Under the pieces are notes generated by a model. It saw nothing but the letters and a program-made list of their open reading frames with translations. It was not told the origin of the DNA and ran no database searches. A DNA stretch of 64,000 bases from Scilla litardierei (lineage: Eukaryota > Streptophyta > Magnoliopsida > Asparagales > Asparagaceae), in contig CM061142.1 in assembly GCA_030789695.1 (NCBI GenBank), positions 282,722,165 to 282,786,164 on the forward strand, in the 5' to 3' direction. The position numbers and the translations under genes are program-made. Below are positions 46,110-57,000 of this stretch, piece after piece (position 1 is the stretch's first letter; every line of letters starts with the position of its first letter).

Positions 46110-46260
46110 CAGTTGTAGCTCCAAAAAATAGAAAGGCCAGGCGGTATCTAACAATCCATGGAATGTCAATTTTACGGGTGTAGTGATGCAGATATGAGAT
46201 GCTTTTCCTACTGAACTTGTCTTGTGGGCATTCCTTGGTTGCAACTCAAAAAGCAAGATC
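46110..46260 (-). other. Exon-like block, possibly captured
   Basis: On the minus strand a frame reads CPQDKFSRKSISYLHHYTRK, then IDIPWIVRYRLAFLFFGATT, and ends at a GTATGC donor (46109). A TTTTTGAG before it may be the acceptor side. Basic then hydrophobic, like the edge of a membrane protein. I do not recognise the family. Confidence 0.35.
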
Positions 46261-46917
46261 TCTACCCCAAATGCAGATAGGTTATGTAATAAAATTCACA
46301 AAGTTGTTGGGACCTCGCATGTGAAAACCCAACAACTGAAATAAAATTCACAAAGTCTCCTTGTGAACCTGCAAATGAAGCAACATAACCAAAAAAAATA
46401 CAGATACTAAAATCCACAAAAAATAGATCGGCATCACTTCCCAAATGACACAAAGAAGGAAATAAAAATCCAAAAGACCACACAAACTTTTTGCATGGAT
46501 ATTAATAAAAATTTTCCTTCTTCTACAAAGGACATAGTCGTACTCAGTGATTTTTTGAAGGGAGTTTTCCCCAAATCATAGTTCAACAAAAATAGTACTT
46601 AAGGCAACATATTTTTACATCGACTTATAATAATATCACACAACCTAAACTATATGCCAAAAGAAAAAACCCTTAACTATGAACAAATATACACAAAAAT
46701 ACATTTTGGATTGAACAACCATGCAGTCCAATTTCAAAAACACCATCTCACACACCGGCATTTAAAACCAACAAAATTTACATCTGAAGCTAGGGCCGTG
46801 TGTCCTGAAAATTAAAAATAAAATCATAGCTTAGAATAGAAAAATTAGAAACGAAGAAATATCTAATTACTTTGTACAACTCACTTTTATTACCTTCATC
46901 GTGTTTAAGCAGAAAAC

Positions 46918-47704
46918 CTTTTCATCATCACATTATAAAAAGATGATGTGTCAAGCTCAATCCAAAGTGGAGAGTTAATGGGATGAGCAATAACCTAGAT
47001 AAATTAAGAACATAAAATTCCTAGAAAAATTAATATATATTTGAAAATATGGAAAATTTTAAATTTATACATTTATTTACCTTTTTTCGTTGGAGTGGTG
47101 GATGTCGTGCTTTCTGGAACCAAGCAAGCTCGGCAAGAACCATCTTCCACTTCTATAACAAAAAAGGTATTTGGATGGTCAATGAAGAGGATATTTTGAA
47201 AAACAAAATATAAGATTTTTATATTACCTCGGAAAAGAAGATTGCTTTGTCTTCAATGTGACTCGTCGCCGTTGCTTGTAAAGTTCTTTTAGCAATTTGC
47301 TGGAAATAATAATAATAATAAACAGTCACTAATTTTTAATTTCAAAATGGGAATGTTTGTAAAGGTATGCATACCTTATCAAAACAAAATCCGATATAAC
47401 CCCGTAGTCTGATATTTATGTGATTGTTTTGAAGTAACAGAACATGTGAGAAGAAAAATGTTAATGCAAACATAGTATATTAAAAATATAATGTAGAATT
47501 ATGATAAGAAACTTACAGTTTTTGCCAAATCTGCATCATCATCTATCTATATAAAAATACAAACCAATATTTTATCAAACAATGCATACCGAAAACAATT
47601 AAGTCATGCAATGAAATGTAGTAAAGGAAAAAATTTCTTACCCTGCCATATATGGTAATGTGGGTCCACATTTTAAAGCTTGGTAACGTATGATAATGCT
47701 ATAC
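46918..47704 (-). other. Series of exon-like blocks downstream of RepHel
   Basis: Minus-strand blocks with GT-AG borders: 47642-47704, about 47517-47549, 47375-47408, 47228-47299, 47081-47152 and 46918-46994. Two are exactly 72 nt and in frame with each other (QIAKRTLQATATSHIEDKAI then KWKMVLAELAWFQKARHPPL), and continue into VIAHPINSPLWIELDTSSFY. Introns are short and AT-rich. They could be a Helitron accessory gene such as an RPA-like protein, or a captured host gene; the peptides do not let me decide. Confidence 0.45.
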
Positions 47705-48593
47705 CTGCATGTTAGACAACAATCGATAATAATTTTTTAAAAGATCATTTAAACAAATAATATAAATAAAACAATGTAAAGAAAGAGAGTTAAAAAACTT
47801 ACATACAATTTTTATCATACATTGAAAATCATAGCAGAACTTCTGGGTAAACGATGTTTACTGTGTTATTTATGTTGGGCTGAAGAAGGACACATACACG
47901 ATCAAAAGATGTGCACCTTGAAAGTGCAACATAAAGATGTCCATGACTGAAAACTGGGGTCCGCAAATCAACTCCAACGAATTTTACAGATTGTCCTTGG
48001 GCTTTATTAATCGTCATAGCATATGTCACACGGACAGGAAACTGCCTTCTTGTCATATGAAAAGGTAATTCTGTAGCCGATGGTGACAAAGATATTCTTG
48101 GAATAAACACAAAACAACCAGCTTTATCCCCATTTAAAATTTGAGCTTCAATGACACGTGATGCACATCTGACAACCATCAATCGAGTGCCATTGCAGAG
48201 CCCGTCTTTTGGTGCAATATTTCGTAATAAAATAATAGGACAACCAACCTTAAGCTCAAGTGTAAATTGTGGCAACCCAGGAGGATCCAAAGAGTTTATG
48301 TACTCAGTTGGATATCTATTCATAATGGTTGGATCGGTTTCATCATTTTCAGAAAAACTGTCTGCAGCTTGATACGTAATCTTCTGTCCCGGAAAAATGT
48401 TTAATGCAGCAGCATTTATAAAAGTAACATCATCATTCCGTGCAGAAAGAATTATTCGTTCAGTAAGGTATGCCGAAGTCACGGCACCCTCAATATCAAG
48501 CTGCGGATAAATTCGAAGTATTAACTCGTTTAAATCCTTGCACCTGAATATGTTAGAAGGAAGCTCTACCACTTCTGTAGGATTTGTCCCAAC

Positions 48594-48678
48594 CTAATAC
48601 ATATAGATATAATTTTAGTGAAGGAATGGCTAAGATAAAAATAGTAAGTAAAATTAAATTAGGCATGAAATAAAATAC
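48594..48678 (-). other. Intron in the RepHel helicase region
   Basis: Minus strand: GAG|GTATTTT ... TATTAG|GTTGGG, 85 nt, T-rich. Removing it restores a continuous and expected helicase sequence, FILE followed by VGTNPTEVV. Confidence 0.85.
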
Positions 48679-51600
48679 CTCCAAAATAAATTTTGCAAAA
48701 TTTGCATTCTCAACGGATGAGTTATTTAACCGCATATTTTGATCCAAGATCAAAACTTGTACAGAGCACCATAATAAAGATCGTCTCAATGAGGCACCAA
48801 CAATTTCTTCTCGAACCCCCTTTGGTATGACGGGCAAGATTTGTCGGAAATCCCCACCAAGAACAACAGTAATACCACCAAATGCTCTGGGGTTATCACA
48901 CATATCTTGTAACGATCGATCCACTGCCTCAACACAGTGCCGATGTTGCATAGGTACTTCATCCCATATTATAAGTTTTGCTTTTCTGAATAATTGAGCT
49001 TGCATGGATTGCTTGCTAAAATTACAAATTGAAGTATCATGCACATCTAACGGGATACGAAATGTGGAATGTGCAGTCCGACCTCCGCTAAGTAGCAATG
49101 ATGCAATACCGGAAGACGCGACGGTGATAACTATATTTCCAAGACTACGCAACATTGTTGCTATTGCATTGTACAAAAAAGTCTTTCCAGTTCCAGCACC
49201 ACCGATCAAGAAGAATGTAGTACCTTTATTTTCAAATACTGATGAAGTAATTGCTGAATAAGCATTGCGTTGTGCATCATTGAGGCAATCAATGTCTTTT
49301 TGTGGATCCAATTGTTTCGCTTTATTTATAAGTTCCTGATGTTCATGCAACAATCTATTGCCAACAATTTCATTCCAATCTCCAGCAGATAGTGGCATTG
49401 GTGGAAAGTTGGATAGACACTTATCGTACTCCTCAAGCAATTCATTGATAAGGAATAATCCATAATCTTCAAGTTGGCCTTGAGTTGGGGTAGAAATTGC
49501 AAATAAAGTTTGCAATTTATGTGGAAGATCATCGCAAATGTGCATTGAAAATTCATTCCATAATGCAAGGGGGTCGATCGGCACACATTCGATAAGAATA
49601 ATACAAAACAGTCTTCGTAATTGAAATCCTGTTTTCATAATTGAAGCCTCGGCAAGACATTGTCTCCACTCGGAATCATCTTCAAGAAGACCTCTTGCAA
49701 TACTTGTTGCTTTGAATGTAGGGTACTCGATCGAATTGAATGTGCGTAAATTTTCCCACGATGTTGGCCCTTTAACAACTGTTAGTAGAAACCGTAGATA
49801 AAATCTCTCACCAGAATTAGGGGAGGAAAAATACATTCTGCCAATGGCATATCCAGATTGTCTTGGAGTCCAGACCTTTGTTGACGAATGCCACACAAAC
49901 TTTTGGGGAAATTCTTGATATGTGAGATCATGCGCAGACTCATGTAAAGCACAACATGTAAACAATTCAGTCAAAGTTGTCTTATCATTTTCAGCCCTAG
50001 ACCTTATTGCATCTACATCTTCATCTGGATCAAAAATAACACGGTGTTGCCCTGGTAAATGAAGTATCAATCTTTGAACTGACGGAATCTCTTGATGCAA
50101 AGATGCTCGAATATTCGCCAGGCAGCCTCAGGTGGTCCAATATATCTTGCATCAAGGTATTGTTGGATCTCATTTACTGCGCCCAATACCATTGTGGTCC
50201 GATCATGGCCTTTATAAATATACTTATGAATGTACTTCACATATCTTACCCCGGCACAAACTTCGACATTAATGTGGCAGTTAAAGCGCCTTGAGAGATA
50301 CCTGTTGTGCGGCACAACATCGCGGTTATCAACCTGATGCCCCCTTACAGTATATAGATGCCCATTACTACGACGACGGTAAATAGGATATCCATCACGA
50401 TCCAAGGTTGTTGCATCTGCATAATTTCGAGGGTATTTCTTAGTACACTTACCATTTTCCATGCATGAGGCATTTGGATTCCGAGCACCACATGGTCCAT
50501 GTACCATACATTTTGACACAGTATCGAATAATGCAGGATCTTGAGCAGGATCAGGAAATTCAGCACATACAATTCTATCCACTTGATCACATGTATGAAT
50601 CTTATCGGGTCCACGAAGAAAGAAAAGAGCATGCATATGTGGAAGACCCCGTTTCTGAAATTCAATTGTAAATACATGTGCTACTTTCTTTCCAAATACA
50701 TTATTGCCATCAATCTCCTTCATCAAAGCCTTTCTTTTTAACTCAAATACACGTGCGACTAAATCTGGACGGTCGGTAGCCTTTTGATTGGGCAGTAGAG
50801 CCGAAGTAATTTCTGGCCAATTTGGATTTGCGGTCATGGTAAGAAAAATATCCGGGTGCTGGTTATAACATGTGATAGCCATCGAGTCTTGAAATATTTC
50901 AAACATGTGACGTGCACTGCCAGTGAAAGATGAAGGAAGTATCATGCGCTGTCCAATTTGGTCGCATCTGGCATATGCATCGATATCTGCAAGACCCTGA
51001 TAGAGCTCTGAGCGGAGTTTTCGTTGATTAAGTTTGATGAATGTCAAACGATGTTGCTCAATTGCTGCCCAAGCATCAACTATGAACTCCTGGAATAACT
51101 TTCCCGCTCTCAAAATTGAAGAATACTCGTTCTGTCTTTCAAACAGACGGTAGCTATAAAACTCACACATGGGCAGGCGTCTACTTGATGCTATGTTTTG
51201 AACTGGATCCCACTGCTTCAACTCAGGTTCCCATCCAAGCTGACCATCAGGAAATAATAAGACGTAGTGTAATGGTAAGTATGCAGGATGAGTCTCATTG
51301 ATTTGCATTAATTGATGATTTCCTCGAAGATGTAAAACTATATCTCGCATCCCGGAAGGTCGATAGCCATCGCCAGGTAAAATAACCGCAATCTCATCTA
51401 CGGTTGGGAGGTTATAACGGCGACGATCCTTGTTTGAATTGTAATGCAGATATATAGGAAGATCATGACCACATGAATCTGCTTGAGATAAAACAGAATA
51501 CGCCTGACAATATAGTTTGATGAATGGATTTATGCCCGATAAACAATTTTGAATAATTTGTAAGACATCCTTGCTCAAATGTGGATTTCTATTACTTCGG

Positions 51601-51927
51601 AACTCCATAGCAGAATCTGGATCATATATGTAAAGTTGACAATAACTTGCTGTTTGATCCGGTTGGGGCAGAAGTGATCCTGTTCGATGGCGTAATTCCC
51701 CATGAATTGTAAATATGTTCGGGCCCCTGCCAGCAATCAATCTTTGATCCATTGTCACACCAAGGCTGGTAAATGCATTAGCTGCATTATACTCCCGAGT
51801 ATACATTCGAAATGATTTTGATGCCTCACTGTCACCATCATATAATTCTCTAAGTGATGGAGGGGTTTCATTAAGTTTCGGCAATTTTACTTTTCCTTGC
51901 AAACAACATGTTCCAAAAAGATGCGTT

Positions 51928-52073
51928 CTCAAAGTTGACTTCGACAACTGTTCATCCAACCAGTGTAAGGCTAAACAATGAGGGCATGGAATGTTCATTA
52001 CTCAAAGTTGACTTCGACAACTGTTCATCCAACCAGTGTAAGGCTGAACAATGAGGGCATGGAATGTTCATTA
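51928..52073. repeat. 73-bp tandem duplication in RepHel N-terminus
   Basis: 51928-52000 and 52001-52073 differ at one base (CTAAACAATG against CTGAACAATG). Because 73 is not a multiple of three, the duplication breaks the reading between the zinc-like motif and the N domain. Confidence 0.9.
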
Positions 52074-52369
52074 ATCCAAGATGGTGCCGACCAAAATCAA
52101 CCAGAGTTGGTGGACCAGAGCCATGCTGAGTTGACTGACATCGGAAGATCGAGGATGAGCCAGCGTCTTCTTGTTCAACTGGAGAAGTTGTTAATCCAGG
52201 TGTTATTTGAGGTATACAAATAGGAGTCATATATCGAGATATGTTTCGTTGAGCTTTTTCTCGTTCTCTCCTGTGACATTGAGCTAAACACCTAGCCAAA
52301 ATAAAACCATAATAATAATTAAATAAAATTAAGTTACATTAAAGCAGAGGAGCTCTTATGAATAATAAC

Positions 52370-52564
52370 CTGGCATATGGTTCATCATCTTCAGCACATA
52401 TCGTAGCGTTGTGCAAGGCTGAGACCTCATCTACATGTTCAACGTGAGAAGTTGGTACTGCATATGTGCTTTGAGGCATGTTGAGTACACTGGTAGGAGT
52501 CATATATCGAGATGTGCTTGCTTGTATTTGTTCTCGTTCTCTCCTTTTGCGTTGAGCTACAGCC
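52370..52564 (-). other. Helitron 195-nt exon, copy U1
   Basis: Minus-strand exon between GGATAG and a GTTATT donor. It encodes 65 residues: a basic AQRKRREREQ start and a Ser/Thr-rich remainder ending AEDDEPYAR. It is the most diverged copy. Confidence 0.75.
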
Positions 52565-52651
52565 CTATCCAAATTTAAACAGAAAAATAAACACAACTAA
52601 AATACATGGCTTGGTGAAAAGGTTTTATGTACAATCGGGTTGATAAATGAC

Positions 52652-52846
52652 CTGACAGATGTTCCAGGAACTTGCCCGGAAATCATATCGTTACGCGAGG
52701 CCGAGACAGCATCTTCTTGTTCAACCGGAGAAGTTGTCACGGCTGGTGTTATGTAAGGTATATCAAGGACACCATCAGAAGGCAGAGCATGAGATATGTT
52801 TCGTTGTTCCTGTTCTCGTTCTCTCCTTTTTCGTTGAGCTAAAGCC
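52652..52846 (-). other. Helitron 195-nt exon, copy U2
   Basis: Encodes RALAQRKRREREQEQRNISH, then a TSPVEQED stretch ending at SVR|GTCATT. Open throughout. Confidence 0.8.
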
Positions 52847-52932
52847 CTATACAAATTTAAACAGAAAAATAAACACAACTACAATACATGGCTTGGTGAA
52901 AAGGTTTTATGTATAGTCGGGTTGATAATGAC

Positions 52933-53127
52933 CTGACAGATGGTCCAGGAACTTGTCCGGAAATCATATCGCTATGCGAGGCTGAGACATCATCTTCTTG
53001 TTCAACCGGAGAAGTTGTCACGGCTGGTGTTATTTGAGGTATATCAAGGACACCGTCAGAAGGCAGAGCATGAGATATGTTTCGTTGTTCATGTTCTCGT
53101 TCTCTCCTTTTACGTTGGGCTAAAGCC
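52933..53127 (-). other. Helitron 195-nt exon, copy U3
   Basis: Same length and borders as U2, displaced by 281 bp. Open throughout. Confidence 0.8.
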
Positions 53128-53212
53128 CTATCCAAATTTAAACACAAACATAAACACAACTAAAATTAATGAGAGGAGAAAAGATTTTATGTACAGGCGG
53201 GTTGATAATGAC

Positions 53213-53407
53213 CTGACAGATGGTCCAGGAACTTGTCCGAAAATCATATCGTTACGCAAGGCTTAGACAGAAGCTTCTTGTGCAACCGGAGAAGTTGTCA
53301 CTGATGGTGTTATTTGAGGTATATCAAGTACACCGTCAGAAGTTAGAGCGTGAGATATGTTTCGTTGTTCTTGTTCTCGTTCTCTCCTTTTGCGTTGGGC
53401 TAAAGCC
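53213..53407 (-). other. Helitron 195-nt exon, copy U4 with internal stop
   Basis: Same borders, but TAA at 53265-53263 interrupts the frame in the TSPVAQEASV stretch. Inclusion of this copy would end translation, while skipping it keeps the frame. Confidence 0.8.
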
Positions 53408-53493
53408 CTATCCAAATTTAAACACAAAAATAAACACAACTAAAATACATGGGAGGAGAAAAAGATTTTATGTATAGGCAGGTTGATAATGAC

Positions 53494-53688
53494 CTGACAG
53501 ATGGTCCAGGATCTTGGCCGGAAATCATATCGTGACGCGAGGCTGAGACCGAATCTTCTTGTTCAACCGGAGAAGTTGTCACGGCTGGTGTTATTTGAGG
53601 TATATGAAGGACACCGTCAGAAGTCAGAGTGTGAGATATGATACGTTGTTCTTGTTCTCGTTCTCTCCTTTTGCGTTGGGCTAAAGCC
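53494..53688 (-). other. Helitron 195-nt exon, copy U5
   Basis: Open, with RALAQRKRREREQEQRIISH at its start. Displaced 281 bp from U4. Confidence 0.8.
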
Positions 53689-53773
53689 CTATCCAAATTT
53701 AAAAACAAAAATAAAAACACCTAAAATACATGGGAGGAGATAAGATTTTATGTACAGGCGAGATGATAATGAC

Positions 53774-53968
53774 CTGACCGATGGTCCAGGATCTTGGCCA
53801 GAAATCATATCGTGACGCGAGGCTGAGACAGAATCTTCTTGTTCAACCGGAGAAGTTGGCACTGCTGGTGTTATTTGAGGTATATCAAGTACACCGTCAA
53901 AAGTCAGAGCGTGAGATATGTTTCGTTGTTCTTGTTCTCGTTCTCTCCTACCGTGTTGAGCTGAAACA
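53774..53968 (-). other. Helitron 195-nt exon, copy U6
   Basis: Open, and diverged at its first codons (DSVSAQHGRREREQEQ). Upstream of it, an exon-like end at 54055 (AQDDELSAR|GTGATT) resembles the last residues of U1 and may belong to the first exon of the transcript. Confidence 0.75.
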
Positions 53969-54099
53969 CTATCCAAATTAAACCCAAACTAAGTACAATT
54001 AAAATACATTATTAGTGTATATTAGATGTTTGGCACAGTCAAGTGGATAATCACCTGGCTGATAGTTCATCATCTTGTGCAAAAATTGTGTCATTGTAA

Positions 54100-57000
54100 T
54101 TCCTTTTATGTTGCCATTGTCGCAAGGGTGAAATTTGATATTCTTGATATAATTTGAAATTCTTTATATAATTTGATATTACATAATGAGTTTGTCATGG
54201 TTAAAAATGAGTTTGTCATGTTTCAAATACATATATAAATTCACACATTCTCCAAATTCACACATTCCCCAAAGACACATTCGTCAAATACATATTTCAA
54301 AATTTCGCAATCAAACAGTTTTTAGCCTTAAGTAAAACATTTTGTAGACAACAGTCAAAGGTTTTTCTCATTCAAAATAACTTTATCATTTTTTTGCAAT
54401 CATCCAGGCTCATCCATTCTCCTATTCAAGCTCATCCAAGCACATCCATTCTCAAAATACATAATGCAAAACAGAGTTTGAAAGATTCTCATTCAATCAG
54501 TTTGAAATTTAACAAATGCTAATATTCAGATGCTAATCAATTCTTAGAGAATTGACATATGTCCTAACCAAAATAGAGAGAAATTTGGTTATAACATAGA
54601 GAAATTTGGTTTTGGGTAATTTTGTGTCCTGCTAATGTTAAGAGTTGTCCTGCTAATAGATTCAGTTTCATTTCATAACTCAGTTTCAGTTTCAATATTG
54701 GTTTTGGGTAATGTTGTGCATTTCACAAATCAGATGCCATTTTTTTCTAAATGTATTTAACCTCTTACCCAAATGCTAATGTGAGACTAAATTTCAAACT
54801 CTTAGCCAAAACCAATTGAACAAAATTACACAATTTGAACCAATTGCACCAAAACCAATTTAAATCCTCAGGATAGTCAATTGGTTTGCAATACATATGA
54901 AATAGAATATTGACATTCCTTATGTGAAACTGGTATTCACCTGAATGTGATTTCAAAATCAAACTTCAAAACACCAGTGTTAAACTTTAACCAGTGTTTT
55001 GAATGTGAATGTGAATGCGATGTGTTTTGAAGTGAATACCAGGTTTTAACATTCACATATCACTGGTGTTTTCAGTGATATGTGAATGTGAACTTTAACA
55101 CCAGTGTTTTGAAGTGAACTTGGTATTCACTTCAAGAAAATTTCAAACACCAACTTGAATGTTAAAGTTCAGGAAAATTTCATATCAAACACCAACATTC
55201 AAGTTCAGGTTGGTGTGATATGAAATGTTAAACTTGATAACTCACAAGACATTTAATAACTCAATCTTGATAACTCAAATTATCAAACTTGGTATCCTTG
55301 GATGTTGGTGTTTGATATGAAATTTCACAGGACATTCACAGCAAAATTTCATAACTTGATATGTTGGTGTTTCATATTAAAGATAACTTGATAACTCACA
55401 TGACATTTAATGTTGGTAACTTGATATGTCCTGTTATTAAATTAAACTCATATCCTGTGATATCATGGATATACAAAATTGATAAAACAAATTTGATAAA
55501 ACCTGTGATATCCTTAGTTAAAGTGTATATCAAAATGAGAGGATCCTGTTGAATATCCAAGTATAGCTCATTTTGAATGAAATTTGTAAACATCTTGATA
55601 AATTTCATTGAATAACAAAATTATCATCTTGAATGAAATTTCAATGGAATTTTGTTCACATATCTCAATGAGAATTTCAATTAAAAATTTTGTAAAACTC
55701 AATTTTGTGCACACATCAAGATGATATATTCTCAATGAAATTCTGTAAAACTCAATTTCATTCAAATATCTCAATGAAATTTTGTAAACATCAAGATGAT
55801 ATATTCTCATTGAGTAGATAAAACAAATTTCATTCAAGATAAAACAATTTGTAATCCTGTCCCAAACTCAAGATAAAACAATTTCACATATAACATTCTC
55901 TTTGAGTAGATGAAATTTTGTAAAACATCACAATGAAATCCTGTCCCAAACTCAATTTCATTCAAATATCTCAATGAAATTTTGTAAACATCAAGATGAT
56001 ATATTCTCATTGAGTAGATAAATAACAAATTCAATGTAAGAGGATATGGGTGAAATTTCAACCAAACTGAAACACATAATTCAACTTGTTAAATTATTCA
56101 AACTGAAACTCCAACTCAATGCCAACTTATCCCCTTCAAGTTCAAGTTATCCCCTTACTATAAAGTTGCTATAAAGTTATAGCAAGTTATCCCCTTGCTA
56201 AACTTTATAGCAAACATTTAGCTAAACTAATTTGCTATAAAGTTCAAGTTATCCCCTTCAAGTTTGAAACATTTGAAATTATGAAATTATCACCCCTGTC
56301 AATTATTAGCCAAATAGGCCAGATTTCATATCCCCAGTTTATTTGCACTCAAACTTATTTGTAATTAGCATTGAGTGCATATCCTGATAAAATCACTCAG
56401 ATAAAAGTTCAAGTTCAAAAGTTCAAGTTTAAGTTAATAATTGACAGGATATGCACTCCAATTTCTTGCACATAATATTTTAAGTTGAGACAACAACTCA
56501 ATTCTCAAGGGTGAAATGTCACATATAATTTCACATATAACATTCAAAAATACTTCACTGATTTTGAATAATTCACAGGACATTCACCCATATCTCTTAT
56601 GAATTTGACCCATATCTCACAGGATACTTCACATGATACTTCACAGGACATTCACAGGACATTTAATCTTGATAACTCAAAAACTGATTCATATATTCAA
56701 AAACTTGATATACTTGTGAAAAATTTGATAAAACTTGTGAAAAATACTTCATTCAATTCACAGGACATATAATCTTGATAACTAAATTTGATTCACTTCA
56801 TTCACATGACATATACTTGTGAAAATATTTTGAGGTTATTTTAGTAAATGATGTATATCAAGATTTCAACTTGTGTAAAATTGAAATATAACTCAAAATC
56901 AGTGAATGAAGTGAATGTAGTATATCTTGTGAAAAATACTTCATTCACTAAAATTTGATATAACTCAAAAATCATTCACAGATAACATGATAGCATTCAC

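Larger units (their letters stand above)
47829..52291 (-). pseudogene. RepHel: Helitron Rep (HUH) and Pif1-type helicase
   Basis: Rolling-circle transposase-helicase. N-terminus: CPHCSALHW zinc-binding-like motif (about 52040). The Helitron-like N domain follows. Rep catalysis shows the HUH triad in KRGLPHMHALFF (HMH at 50631-50639) and the two-tyrosine motif KYIHKYIYKG (50209-50239). The helicase has Walker A GGAGTGKT (about 49185-49208), Walker B IIWDEVPM (about 48950), [10 protein letters not shown], and the C-terminal TINKAQGQ and YVALSR motifs. A GT-AG intron (48678-48594, 85 nt) joins FILE to [14 protein letters not shown]. Lesions: a 1-nt frameshift near 50095, between WRIFEH and [10 protein letters not shown], and a 73-bp tandem duplication at 51928-52073. 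Otherwise the catalytic residues are intact, so inactivation looks recent. Confidence 0.93.
52370..53968 (-). repeat. Tandem array of 280-282 bp exon-plus-intron units
   Basis: Six exon copies U1-U6, each 195 nt and separated by 85-87 nt introns that are themselves alike (AATACATGGGAGGAG text). A seventh, related sequence begins the RepHel exon at 52291 (RCLAQCHRREREKAQRNISR). All six units lie on the minus strand, upstream of Rep. Confidence 0.85.
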
